Origin: Bufo bufo
Lineage: Eukaryota > Chordata > Amphibia > Anura > Bufonidae
Assembly (NCBI RefSeq): GCF_905171765.1
Contig: NC_053392.1
Coordinates: 408,958,366-409,022,365, forward strand
DNA length: 64,000 nucleotides
Reading direction: 5' to 3'
This document shows positions 25,901-34,989 of this stretch, one piece after another (positions within the stretch are counted from its first letter, which is position 1; each line of letters opens with the position of its first letter). The notes beneath the pieces were generated by a model. It ran no database searches, had not been told where the DNA came from, and saw only the letters and a program-made list of their open reading frames with translations. The translations under genes and the position numbers were made by a program.

Positions 25901-26346
25901 GGGGAAGGGCTAGGTGGATGCCCTTGGGAAACCCTGGCAGCAGAGTCTTCAAACAGCATAAGAGACTGCTGCATAACTTGAGGCTCAGACAGTTTCCCTG
26001 ATATGCATGGGGGTGATGTGACAGACCGATGGGCTTGGTTTTCATGCGCCATCTGTGCGCTTTCTGCAGAAGACTGGGTGGGAGATAATGTGAACGTGCT
26101 GGATCCACTGTCGGCCACCCAATTGACTAATGCCTGCACCTGCTCAGGCCTTACCATCCTTAGAACGGCATTGGGCCCCACCAAATATCGCTGTAAATTC
26201 TGCTGGCTACTGGGACCTGAAGTAGTTGGTTCACTAGGACGTGTGGCTGTGGCAGAACGGCCACGTCCTCTCCCAGCACCAGAGGGTCCACTAACACCAC
26301 CACGACCATGTCCACGTCCGCGTCCCTTATTAGATGTTTTCCTCAT
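22951..26346 (-). CDS. hAT superfamily transposase, apparently intact
   Basis: The uninterrupted frame is 1131 aa, starting MRKTSNKGRGRGHGRGG. The Gly/Arg-rich basic N terminus could bind nucleic acid or act in nuclear import (inferred). A BED zinc finger lies at about residues 275-335, with CTLCHQ and a terminal HLHAKH. TTDTWTS near residue 502 and CDNGRNL near 630 match the first two aspartate motifs of the hAT catalytic core. An acidic Glu/Asp run lies near 850. The hAT C-terminal dimerisation region near 1080-1125 contains LSERVFSTAGG. Low-complexity Ser/Ala segments separate the domains. Against copy B, TGG has become TGA at the very end, costing eleven residues; whether that matters is unknown. 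The start is the first Met after the upstream tandem repeats. The enzyme would cut and rejoin the element ends, giving 8-bp duplications. Confidence 0.9.
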   Translation of the reverse strand: MRKTSNKGRGRGHGRGGVSGPSGAGRGRGRSATATRPSEPTTSGPSSQQNLQRYLVGPNAVLRMVRPEQVQALVNWVADSGSSTFTLSPTQSSAESAQMAHENQAHRSVTSPPCISGKLSEPQVMQQSLMLFEDSAARVSQGHPPSPSPGVEEIECTNAQPLIFPDDEDMGIPPQHVSDDDETQVPTAASFCSVQTEQEVRDQDWVEDDAGDDEVLDPTWNKGRATDFHSSEEEAVVRPSQQRSKRGSSGQNQNTRRQETPPATDRHHLGPSTPKAASRSSLAWHFFKQCADDKTRVVCTLCHQSLKRGINVLNLSTTCMTRHLHAKHELQWSKHLKNKEVTQAPPATSSAAAASASSAAAAASASSSASGGTLAPAAQQTWDVPPTPPPASPSISTMSHGSVQLSISQTFERKRKFPPSHPRSLALNASISKLLAYEMLSFRLVDTHSFKQLMSLAVPQYVVPSRHYFSKRAVPSLHKQVSDKIKCALRNAICGKVHLTTDTWTSKHGQGRYISLTAHWVNVVAAGPQAESCLAHVLPPPRIAGQHSLPPVSSSSYSASSSSSSTCSSSQPHTFTTNFSTARGKRQQAILKLICLGDRPHTAQELWRGIEQQTDEWLLPVSLKPGLVVCDNGRNLVAALGLAGLTHIPCLAHVLNLVVQKFIRNYADMSELLHKVRAVCSRFRRSHPAAARLSALQRNFGLPAHRLICDVPTRWNSTLHMLDRLCEQQQAIVEFQLQHARVSRTAEQHHFTTNDWASMRDLCALLRCFEYSTNMASGDDAVISVTIPLQCLLEKTLRAMMEEEVAQEEEEKEGSFLALSGQSLQSDSEGGFLQHQRPGTNVARQGPLLEDEEDEDEEEEEEEEDEDEACSQRGGTQSSSGPSLVRGWGETQDDDDTPPTEDSLSLTLGSLAHMSDYMLQCLHNDSRVAHILTCAEYWVATLLDPGYKDNVPTLLPTLERDRKMLEYKRTLVDLLLRAFPNVTGEPVEAQGEGRGGARGRQRSCVTASSSEGRVSIAEMWKSFVTTPQLTAPPPDTERVSRRQHFTNMVEQYLCTPLHVLTDGSAPFNFWVSKLSTWPELAFYSLEVLACPEASVLSERVFSTAGGVITDKRSRLSTANVDKLTFIKMNQA

Positions 26347-26364
26347 TGTTCCCGTTCACCACAA

Positions 26365-27960
26365 TTTTGAGAATGGCAAATTTGGGAATGGTTTTTCAAC
26401 CCAGAAAAAAAAGTGTGCTTTTACGGTCACTACAAATAACTTGACCAGCTAAAACAGTACAGATTTGGTCAAATAGAGATGTGAGGCCTGTTTTTTTTTG
26501 CGCTGTGTGACAGGTATAGGTTTAATCACAGAATCAGACTTCTATCAGCACGCTAGCGTGTGTCTTAGGTTTTTCTGAATGACACTATTAGTACCTTCAA
26601 TGTAAGATATTCTTTTTGGGATAGATTTCAAGTAGGCCTCAAATACCAGAAACTAGTTATTTTGAGAATGGCAAATTTGGGAATGGTTTTTCAAGCCAGA
26701 AAAAAAAGTGTGCTTTTACGGTCACTACAAATAACTTGACCAGCTAAAACAGTACAGATTTGGTTAAATAGAGATGTGAGGCCTGTTTTTTTTTGCGCTG
26801 TGTGACAGGTATAGGTTTAATCACAGAATCAGACTTCTATCTGCACGCTAGCGTGTGTCTTAGGTTTTTCTGAATGACACTATCACTAGCTTCAATGTAA
26901 GATATTCTTTTTGGGATAGATTTCAAGTAGGCCTCAAATACCAGAAATTAGTTATTTTGAGAATGGCAAATTTGGGAATGGTTTTTCAACCCAGAAAAAA
27001 AAGTGTGCTTTTACGGTCACTACAAATAACTTGACCAGCTAAAACAGTACAGATTTGGTTAAATAGAGATGTGAGGCCTGTTTTTTTTTGCGCTGTGTGA
27101 CAGGTATAGGTTTAATCACAGAATCAGACTTCTATCTGCACGCTAGCGTGTGTCTTAGGTTTTTCTGAATGACACTATCACTAGCTTCAATGTAAGATAT
27201 TCTTTTTGGGATAGATTTCAAGTAGGCCTCAAATACCAGAAACTAGTTATTTTGAGAATGGCAAATTTGGGAATGGTTTTTCAACCCAGAAAAAAAAGTG
27301 TGCTTTTACGGTCACTACAAATAACTTGACCAGCTAAAACAGTACAGATTTGGTTAAATAGAGATGTGAGGCCTGTTTTTTTTTGCGCTGTGTGACAGGT
27401 ATAGGTTTAATCACAGAATCAGACTTCTATCTGCACGCTAGCGTGTGTCTTAGGTTTTTCTGAATGACACTATCACTAGCTTCAATGTAAGATATTCTTT
27501 TTGGGATAGATTTCAAGTAGGCCTCAAATACCAGAAACTAGTTATTTTGAGAATGGCAAATTTGGGAATGGTTTTTCAACCCAGAAAAAAAAAATGTGCT
27601 TTTACGGTCACTACAAATAACTTGACCAGCTAAAACAGTACAGATTTGGTTAAATAGAGATGTGAGGCCTGTTTTTTTTTGCGCTGTGTGACAGGTATAG
27701 GTTTAATCACAGAATCAGACTTCTATCAGCACGCTAGCGTGTGTCTTAGGTTTTTCTGAATGACACTATCACTAGCTTCAATGTAAGATATTCTTTTTGG
27801 GATAGATTTCAAGTAGGCCTCAAATACCAGAAACTAGTTATTTTGAGAATGGCAAATTTGGGAATGGTTTTTCAACCCAGAAAAAAAAGTGTGCTTTTAC
27901 GGTCACTACAAATAACTTGACCAGCTAAAACAGTACAGATTTGGTTGAATAGAAATGTCA
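26365..27960 (-). repeat. 295-bp tandem repeat upstream of the hAT-1 transposase
   Basis: The mark GAGAATGGCAAATTTGGG recurs at about 26369, 26664, 26959, 27254, 27549 and 27845, a period of 295-296 bp over five full units and a partial one. Units are almost identical. The array begins within 25 bp of the transposase start and extends upstream, so it is the 5' untranslated or promoter region of the gene. Each unit carries a T-tract followed by GCGCTGTGTGACAGG. A role as repeated promoter or transposase-binding region is inferred only. Confidence 0.9.
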
Positions 27961-27979
27961 GGTCTATTTTTTAGGCGCT

Positions 27980-28265
27980 GGGTGACAGGCTCAACTTGCC
28001 CCTGATGTAATATATGGCCAAAAAATAACCACACTGTTGATGGTTAAATGCACTTGGGTGACACAGGCTCAGCCTGCACCAGATGTAGTATATGGCCAAA
28101 AAATAATCAGACTGTCGATGGTTAAATGCACTTCGGTGACACAGGCTCAGCCTGCAGCTGATGTAGTATATGGCCAAAAAATAACCAGACTGTTGATGGT
28201 TAAATGCACTTCGGTGACACAGGCTCAGCCTGCAGCTGATGTAGGATATAGCACAAAATAACCAC
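27980..28265 (-). repeat. 78-bp tandem repeat, about 4 units
   Basis: TATGGCCAAAAAATAA recurs at about 28013, 28091 and 28169, with a degenerate fourth unit at about 28247. Each unit also has GATGGTTAAATGCACTT and GGTGACACAGGCTCAGCCTG. It lies between the 295-bp repeat and the 5' terminal region of hAT-1 copy C. Confidence 0.85.
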
Positions 28266-28808
28266 ACTATCGATGGTTAAATACACTTGGTGATAGCTTG
28301 TGCTGGCGCACCACAAGTCACAAAATGGCCGCCGATCACCCCAGAAAAAAAGTGATCTAAAAACGCTCTGGGCAGCCTCAAAAAAGTGAGCAATAATAGC
28401 ACTTCAATGATCCACAGCTGCAGATCGATCACAGAATGAAGTCTTTTGGAGGAGTTAATCTGCCTAATCTCGCCCTAACGTCGCAGCTGCAACCTCTCCC
28501 TATACTGATCATAGCAGAGTGACGTGCGGCGCTACGTGACTCCAGCTTAAATAGAGGCTGGGTCACATGCTGCACTGGCCAATCACAGCCATGCCAATAG
28601 TAGGCATGGCTGTGATGGCCTCTTGGGGCAAGTAGTACGATGCTTGTTGATTGGCTGCTTTGTAGACTTTCAAAAAGCGCCAAGAAAGCGCCGAACACCG
28701 AACCCGAACCCGGACTTTTACGAAAATGTTCGGGTTCGGGTCCGTGTCACGGACACCCCAAGATTCGGTACGAACCCAAACTATACAGTTCGGGTTCGCT
28801 CATCCCTA
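28266..28808 (-). promoter_or_regulatory. hAT-1 copy C 5' terminal region with presumed promoter
   Basis: This is the 5' end of the element on the minus strand. Read that way it has CAGCCAATCAA (28647-28657), a CCAAT-type box, and about 100 bp downstream CCTCTATTTAAG (28546-28557), which could serve as a TATA-like element. The terminus itself has GTTCGGGTTCGG repeats like those at the 3' end. Promoter function is inferred from motif spacing and position; no start site can be seen. Confidence 0.45.
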
Positions 28809-29113
28809 ATTGTGATCTGTTATATGTGGGCAGAAAATCCAGGAAATTCAAAACGAGAATATGGGAGCACATTAACTATATTACTAACCTGTCATGTGTG
28901 AATGTTTCGAACACGGCAAGGCTTTTTATTTCTGAACATGATCGGGGCTTGAAGAGTTTCTGTGTTTATGCCATAGAAAAAGTATTTACTCCCCCTAGAG
29001 GTGGAAATATTAAAAGGATGATATTACAAAGGGAAGCCTTTTGGATATTCAGATTAAAAACTAGATTTCCAAGAGGCATGAATCTTAGAAAGGAACTGAT
29101 GTGTTTATATTGA
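28809..29113 (+). pseudogene. Penelope-like GIY-YIG nuclease, right fragment
   Basis: After the duplicated ATTGTGAT the frame continues with LLYVGRKSRKFKTRIWEHI, the YIG half of the nuclease fold with its Arg and His positions. Further on come IEKVFTPPRGGN and QREAFWIF, both typical of the C terminus of Penelope-like elements. It ends with CLY and stop at 29111-29113. The fold makes single-strand cuts for retroelement integration. Removing copy C and one duplication leaves the frame unbroken, so copy C inserted into a frame that was still open here. The rest of the element is missing, so the fragment is non-functional. Confidence 0.85.
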
Positions 29114-29360
29114 TGGGTTTGTTTTCCTGAACTACATTTGACCAAGAAATATATGCCATTTGTTTTCTGCTATACGATCTATTAGATAAGAATTAAGGAT
29201 CGTATATCTTTGTATTTAGACCATGCGGTTTTTCGCAATACAAAAAAACTGATTTATATTTTTACAAGCATGTAGCTTACGGTAATCAAAAATGCAAACA
29301 CTACGATATATCATTATATATTTCAGCGCTGCAGTCCAAACTGTGACGTGGGTAAGTCTC
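29114..29360 (+). other. Probable Penelope-like 3' untranslated region
   Basis: This A/T-rich sequence follows the GIY-YIG stop codon up to the solo LTR insertion point. No repeat or motif was recognised. GTCTC at 29356-29360 is the target duplication of the solo LTR. Confidence 0.4.
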
Positions 29361-29726
29361 TGTCACCGCCAGATCTCTGAGAAGTTCTGATAGACATTCT
29401 TCAGTACCTCCTGCATGATGTTCTTTTGTTTTGCTTTCGCTTTGACATCTCTTCTTCCTCTCCCAGCTGTCATCTATTAGCAGTGATTGCCTCCCTATAT
29501 ATCTCCTCCCATACTGCTTCACTTTGCGGTTTATACTACTTCCTGGATTGGTTTCACTGCTTGAAGTTGCTACTGCTGGTTCCTCAAGATAAGTCTATTT
29601 CTGTATTGTGTTTTCCTGTTGACTTGATTCTAGGTGACCCTGACTCCCTCCGTATTAAGTGCAGGGAGCCGGTGGTCGTGTCCCATCACTATTATAGGGT
29701 TTGCAGGTGTCACTCAGTCTAAGGTA

Positions 29727-30647
29727 CAGTACAGACCAAAAGTTTGGACACACCTTCTCATTCAAAGAGTTTTCTTTATTTTCATGACTATGAAAATTGT
29801 AGATTCACACTGAAGGCATCAAAACTATGAATTAACACATGTGGAATTATATACATAACAAACAAGTGGGAAACAACTGAAAATATGTCATATTCTAGGT
29901 TCTTCAAAGTAGCCACCTTTTGCTTTGATTACTGCTTTGCACACTCTTGGCATTCTCTTGATGAGCTTCAAGAGGTAGTCCCCTGAAATGGTTTTCACTT
30001 CACAGGTATGCCTTGTCAGGTTTAATAAGTGGGATTTCTTGCCTTATAAATGGGGTTGGGACCATCAGTTGCATTGAGGAGAAGTCAGGTGGTCACACAG
30101 CTGATAGTCCTACTGAATAGACTGTTAGAATTGGTATTATGTCAAGAAAAAAGCAGCTAAGTAAAGAAAAACGAGTGCCCACTGGTCAGCCAGTCAGCCG
30201 AAAAATTGGGAAAACTTTGAAAGTAAGGGCTATTTGACCATGAAGGAGAGTGATGGGGTGCTGTGCCAGATGACCTGGCCTCCACAGTCACCGGACCTGA
30301 ACCCAATAGAGATGGTTTGGGGTGAGCTGGACCGCAGAGTGAAGGCAAAAGGGCCAACAAGTGCTAAGCATCTCTGGGAACTCCTTCAAGACTGTTGGAA
30401 GACCATTTCAGGGGACTACCTCTTGAAGCTCATCAAGAGAATGCCAAGAGTGTGCAAAGCAGTAATCAAAACAAAAGGTGGCTACTTTGAAGAACCTAGA
30501 ATATGACATATTTTCTGTTGTTTCACACTTGTTTGTTATGTATATAATTCCACATGTGTTAATTCATAGTTTTGATGCCTTTATAGTCATGAAAATAAAG
30601 AAAACTCTTTGAATGAGAAGGTGTGTCCAAACTTTTGGTCTGTACTG
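29727..30647 (+). mobile_element. Tc1/mariner element, 921-bp deletion derivative
   Basis: The ends CAGTACAGACCAAAAGTTTG and its inverse are flanked by TA dinucleotides (29725-29726, 30648-30649). The inverted repeats are about 200 bp long, including ATTAACACATGTGGAATTAT. Between them is only a remnant of a transposase, so the element could move only with an enzyme from elsewhere. It inserted in the solo LTR. Confidence 0.93.
30234..30506 (+). pseudogene. Tc1 transposase C-terminal remnant
   Basis: An open stretch of about 90 codons contains WPPQSPDLNPIE, the region with the last acidic catalytic residue of Tc1 transposases, then VWGELDRRVKAK and a C terminus ending GGYFEEPRI. The N-terminal helix-turn-helix and the first two aspartates are absent through internal deletion. 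The last residues overlap the right inverted repeat. Confidence 0.85.
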
Positions 30648-30817
30648 TACGTGGACATGCAACTTTCTATCATTGAGATCTTTGCATGGGCTGAGCAGTG
30701 AGGGAGAGCTCTGGGGCTTTAATAGGGCTCACCCTTTTGTTCCTTAGTTTTGGATCAAGTCAGTCGGATCTTTATTTGTTACTTATTGTTTCCTGCAACA
30801 CCATCCGTGACAGTCTC

Positions 30818-31342
30818 ACACTATAAAAGCAATAAAATCAAACAGACCGCGCTGCTGTACACCAATATGAATCTCCTCGTCGCTCATAACGGGATAATTT
30901 TCTCTGGACATGCACATCACGCTCACGCGCTTCTTCAGGGGCGACTAAGAAGGGGTATTTTATACTTGCAAATTATGGGGGACACTGAGGGCATCTACTG
31001 GGGCACTATACCGTATATGGGGAATTTTATACTAGTACATTATAGGGGGCACTAGGAAGAAGGGGGAGAGGAGCACTATGGGGCATTTACTGGGGGCACT
31101 ATAAAGGGGTATTTAATACTGGCACATTTTGGGGGCACTATGGGACATTAGCTCAACTGGAGGCATTAAAAGGGGGTATTTTTGTGCACTGCCACATTAT
31201 AAGGAGAATTATTACTACTGGGGGTCTATGGGGAACATGATTACTAGTATGGGCACTATGGGAGCATTATTACTTTTGGGACACAGTGGGGACATGTTGG
31301 GGTGTGTGTATTTTTGTGTGTGTGTGTGTTGTGGTGGAGAGA
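30818..31342 (+). other. Left flank of hAT-2: G-rich degenerate repeats, partial hAT-3 copy
   Basis: From about 30950 there are degenerate direct repeats built on GGGGGCACTATGGG and GGGGTATTTTATAC. The last 50 bp, with TTTTTGTGTGTG and TTGTGGTGGAGAG, match the inside of the hAT-3 copy at 40736-40767. This is therefore the left side of a second hAT-3 copy that hAT-2 interrupted. Its CAGGGCCGTC left end is not visible. Nothing was recognised at 30818-30950. Confidence 0.55.
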
Positions 31343-31350
31343 GTGATTGC

Positions 31351-31689
31351 TAGAGATGTCCCGAACTATTCGCCGGCGAACAGTTCCCGGCGAATATCGC
31401 TTGTTCGCGTTCGCCGCGGCACACATTCCAGCCAATCGGCAGCATACCCTCTCTCCCAGACCCTCCCACCTCCTATCAAAAAGCAAGGACAGCATCCATC
31501 TTAGATTCATTCAGAAGCTGCAGTGTTAGTGAGAGCAGGGAGAGTGCTGCTGCTGCTGATTTAATAGGGAAATCGTTAGCTAGGCCAGTGTTCTGTGTCC
31601 ACTCCAGTCCTCAAAGACTCATCTGATCTGCTGTAAGGACAGCGTCCTGAAAGCACCCCAAAAAGCCGTTTTTAGGGCTAGTACATCAG
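31351..31689 (+). promoter_or_regulatory. hAT-2 left terminal and 5' non-coding region
   Basis: The terminus is followed by short GCGAAC/GTTCGC inverted motifs (31367-31420), probable transposase-binding sites by analogy with other hAT elements. Further in is a CCAAT box (AGCCAATCGG at about 31431) and non-coding sequence ending at a T-tract. Promoter activity for the transposase is inferred from position only. Confidence 0.45.
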
Positions 31690-32640
31690 TCCGCTTTTTT
31701 TTTTTTTCTCTGTAATATAATTGCAGTTGCCTGCCAGTGTGTGTGTCAGGCCCACAGCGTGTGCTGTGCCCACTACTGCCAGTGCCCAGTGCCACCACTC
31801 ATATCTGGTGTCACAGTAGCTTGCATTTAAAACAGTAAAACAATTTTTTCACTGTAATATAATTGCAGTTGCCTGCCAGCGTGTGTGTCAGGCCCATAGC
31901 GTGTACTGTGCCCACTACTCATATCTGGTGTCACAGTAGCTTGCATTTAAAACAGTAAAACAATTTTTTCACTGTAATATAATTGCAGTTGACTGCAAGC
32001 GTGTGTTTCAGGCGCACAGCGTGTACTGTGCTTACTACTGCCAGTGCCCAGTGCCACCACTCATATCTGGTGTCACAGTAGCTTGCATTTAAAGCAGTAA
32101 AACAATTTTTTCACTGTAATATAATTGCAGTTGCCTGCAAGCGTGTGTTTCAGGCCCACAGCGTGTACTGTGCCCACTACTGCCAGTGCCACCACTCATA
32201 TCTGGTGTCACAGTAGCTTGCATTTAAAACAGTAAAACAATTATTTTACTGTAATATAATTGCAGTTGCCTGCAAGCGTGTGTTTTTAGGCCCACAGCGT
32301 GTACTGTGCAAACTACTGCCAGTGCCCAGTGCCACCACTCATATCTGGTATCACAGTAGCTTGCATTTAAAACAGTAAAACAATTTTTTCACTGTAATAT
32401 AATTGCAGTTGCCTGCAAGCGTGTGTTTCAGGCCCACAGCGTGTACTGTGCCAACTACTGCCAGTGCCCGGTGCCACCACTCATATCTGGTGTCACAGTA
32501 GCTTGTATTTAAAGCAGTAAAACTATTTTTTCACTGTAATATAATTGCAGTTGCCTGCCAGCATGTGTGTCAGGCCCACAGCGTGTACTGTGGTCACTAC
32601 TGCCAGTGCCCACCACTCATATCTGGTGTCACAGTAGCTT
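31690..32640 (+). repeat. 142-bp tandem repeat upstream of the hAT-2 transposase, 7 units
   Basis: TGTAATATAATTGCAGTTG recurs at 31711, 31853, 31973, 32115, 32250, 32393 and 32535. Spacing is 142 bp with two shorter units (120 and 135 bp). Each unit holds GCATTTAAAACAGTAAAAC and TCATATCTGGTGTCACAGT. It ends 30 bp before the transposase ATG. The layout parallels the 295-bp array in front of the hAT-1 transposase, although the sequences are unrelated. Confidence 0.9.
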
Positions 32641-33056
32641 GCACGCATAGTACCACTAATCGAAAAAAATATGACAGGCAGAGGCAGGCCACCCCGCAGG
32701 GGTCGTCGTGGTCGTGGTGCTGTGATTTCCTTTGGCCCTAGAATAATGCCCAGTGTTCAGAGGCCACGTACCCAGGGCCGTCTTTACCCGGGCCCAGTTG
32801 CTCCTGGGGGGCCCAAGGCAGCTGCCTCTTGAGCCCTGCTAGCTACTGCCCCGGGTGTCAAGCTGTCAGCTACACAGGCATCGTACTGTGAAAGCTGTGA
32901 TCTAGGACCTTAATGACATCATCACCATGTGACCAGTAACCTAGCAATTACTGGTCACATGGCTATGAGGTCATCACAGGTCCTACCAGGAATTAACTGT
33001 GGAGCTTTTTTGTGTGAAGATTACATCAGAAAAAGGTGACACACCGTTAATATACT

Positions 33057-33552
33057 GTAAACTACTGTATAGTGGGGTGCTGTATACTGTGTGGGGGCCT
33101 TTATACTGTGGGGGGCTGTATATTGTGTGGGGCTGTATACTGTGTGGGGGCCTGTATACTGTGTGGGGAGCTGTATACTGTGTGGGACTGTATACTGTGT
33201 GGGGCTGTATACTGTGTGGGGCTGTATACTGTGGGGGGGGGCTGTATACTGTGTGGTGGGCTGTATACTGTGTGGGGCTGTATACTGTGTGGGGCCTGTA
33301 TACTGTGGGGGGCTGTATATTGTGTGGGACTGTATACTGTGTGCTGGGCTGTATACTGTGGTGGGCTGTATACTGTGGGGGACCTGTATACTGTGGGGGG
33401 CTGCATACTGTGTGGGGGCCTTATACTGTGTGGTGGGCTGTATACTGTGTGGTGGGCTGTATACTGTGTGGGAGGCCTGTATACTGTGTGGGAGGCCTGT
33501 ATACTGTGTGGGGGGCTGTATACTGTGTGGGGGCCTGTATACTGTGTGCTGG
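33057..33552 (+). repeat. G-rich minisatellite of hAT-3, left part
   Basis: Units of about 16-21 bp are built on CTGTATACTGTGTGGGGG, with variable G-runs of two to eight. Gypsy-1 interrupts the array; it continues at 39800. The open frames rich in Cys, Gly and Tyr across it are by-products. Regular G-runs on the plus strand could form four-stranded structures (inferred). Confidence 0.92.
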
Positions 33553-33557
33553 TCTGT

Positions 33558-34085
33558 TGTCACAACCAGACAGCTGAGAAGCTCTGACAGGAGCCTTCCA
33601 GATCCTCCTCCTTGAGTTTCTTTGTTTTGGTTTCAGTTCCTCATCTCGTTAGTCTATCTCAGCTGTCATGCAGTTGGACTGATTGCTTCCCTTTAAGTTC
33701 CTCCCCATAATGCAGTAGTGTGCGGCTTATACAACTTCCTGGAGTGTGTGTGCATGCTGTTCCTATTTCCCAGTCCTCTGCAAGATAAGTGCTGTTCCTT
33801 TATTTGTGATTTTCTGTCTGCTGGATTTTAGGAGACCCTGACTCCCTCCGTGTCTAGTGTAGGGAGCCGGTGGTCGTGTCCCCTCACTATTGTAGGGTCT
33901 TCAGGTATTAGATAGCCGAGGTACGTGGATATGCGCCCATCCACCTTTGGGGTGTTCGCATAGGCTGAGCAGTCAGGGAGAGTGGCAGGTCTCATGCAGG
34001 GGTCTCCCTTTTGTTCCTTAGTTGTGGATCCAGTGAGTCATTGATTATATTGCATTGTCTTGTTTCCTGTACACCATCCGTGACA
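33558..34085 (+). repeat. Gypsy-1 5' LTR
   Basis: It starts TGTCACAACCAG and ends CCATCCGTGACA. It differs from the 3' LTR at, for example, GATTTTAGGAG against GATTTCAGGAG. In such elements it carries the promoter and start of transcription. Confidence 0.92.
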
Positions 34086-34989
34086 TTATAATCCGCCAAA
34101 ACCGTCTTAAGCATGGATCCGGTTTCACTTTTGGCTGAACGCCTCCAGGGTCTTTCATTGGAGGTAGCTGATCTCCGTAAGACTTTTTCTCAGTTTCAAG
34201 TGACCGGTTCAGCTTGCGTTCATGGAGTTTGTTCTGAGCCTAAGATCTCGCTCCCGGATACGTTCTCCGGGGGTAGTGAGTATTTTGTGCGTTTTAGAGA
34301 GGCTTGAAAACTCAATTTTCGCCTTCTTCCCCATTCCTCTGGTGATGAGGAACGGAGGGTGGGGATCATTATATCGCTGCTCAGGGGTAACGCTCAGTCC
34401 TGGGCCTTTTCGCTGCCGGAGGGGGCACGGCCCCTCCGTTCAGTGGATGAATTCTTTTTAGCCCTGGGTCAGATATATGATGATCCGGATCGTATTGCTC
34501 TGGCTGAGTCTAGACTACGTCTGTTATGCCAGGGTAAACAATCCGCAGAGATATACTGCTCAGAATTTCGGAGATGGGCAGCTGATACTGGTTGGAATGA
34601 TGCTGCACTCCGAAGTCAATTTTGCCATGGTCTTTCAGAGGGATTGAAGGATGCATTTGCCTTTCATGAGAGACCTACCTCCTTGGATTCTGCTATGTCT
34701 CAGGCCGTTCGTATTGACAGGCGTCTTAGAGAGAGAGGAGAGATCTCTCCTTCCTGTCATACTCAGTCCCGGGACAGTGCAGCGGTCTCATTCTGTGCAC
34801 AGGGGTCTCAGTCGCTGTCAGCCCCTTCTGAGCAGGAGCCCATGCAGCTGGGGTTGATTGCCTCTGACAATAGAAGATTCAGCCCGCATGGGAGGGTTTG
34901 TTTTTGTTGTGGAGGTATAAATCATTTGGCAAATGTTTGTCCCTCTAGGAGATTCAGGCAGTCTTCTGGGAGATTCAGGCAGTCTTCTG

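Larger units (their letters stand above)
18467..28808 (-). mobile_element. hAT-1 copy C, complete 10.3-kb element
   Basis: The ends are TAGAGTTAAGCGAAC at 18467 and GTTCGCTCATCCCTA at 28808, imperfect terminal inverted repeats. They are flanked by identical 8-bp duplications, ATTGTGAT. On the minus strand, from 28808, the order is: 5' terminus and presumed promoter, 78-bp and 295-bp tandem repeats, transposase (26346-22951), spacer, 141-bp array, 3' subterminal region. It interrupts the GIY-YIG domain of a Penelope-like element in frame. The clean duplication and open transposase point to a recent insertion. The superfamily call rests on the 8-bp duplication, the BED finger and the hAT C-terminal domain. 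Confidence 0.95.
29361..30812 (+). mobile_element. Solo LTR of a Gypsy-related element, split by a Tc1 element
   Basis: It starts TGTCACCGCCAG and ends ACCATCCGTGACA, the same end as the Gypsy-1 and Gypsy-2 LTRs, and shares internal blocks such as CCTGACTCCCTCCGT and GGGAGCCGGTGGTCGTGTCC. Flanking 5-bp duplications are identical: GTCTC at 29356-29360 and 30813-30817. Without the 921-bp Tc1 insert and one TA the LTR is about 529 bp, matching Gypsy-1 (528). It is more diverged than the other LTRs. Recombination between two LTRs is the usual origin of such a solo copy. Confidence 0.9.

Noticed and set aside
30900..30950. Antisense hammerhead-like sequence (CTGAAGA followed by a short stem)
   Set aside because: The required GAAA is GATG, and no convincing stem I could be formed.
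32999..33615. Cys/Gly/Tyr-rich open frames in the hAT-3 minisatellite, and again at 39725-40665
   Set aside because: Three overlapping frames give the same low-complexity peptide from CTGTATACTGTGTGG units. There is no start context or conserved domain.
34086..34112. tRNA primer-binding site after the Gypsy LTRs
   Set aside because: TTATAATCCGCC and TTATCAGCCGCC follow the LTRs, but I could not match them to a tRNA 3' end with confidence.
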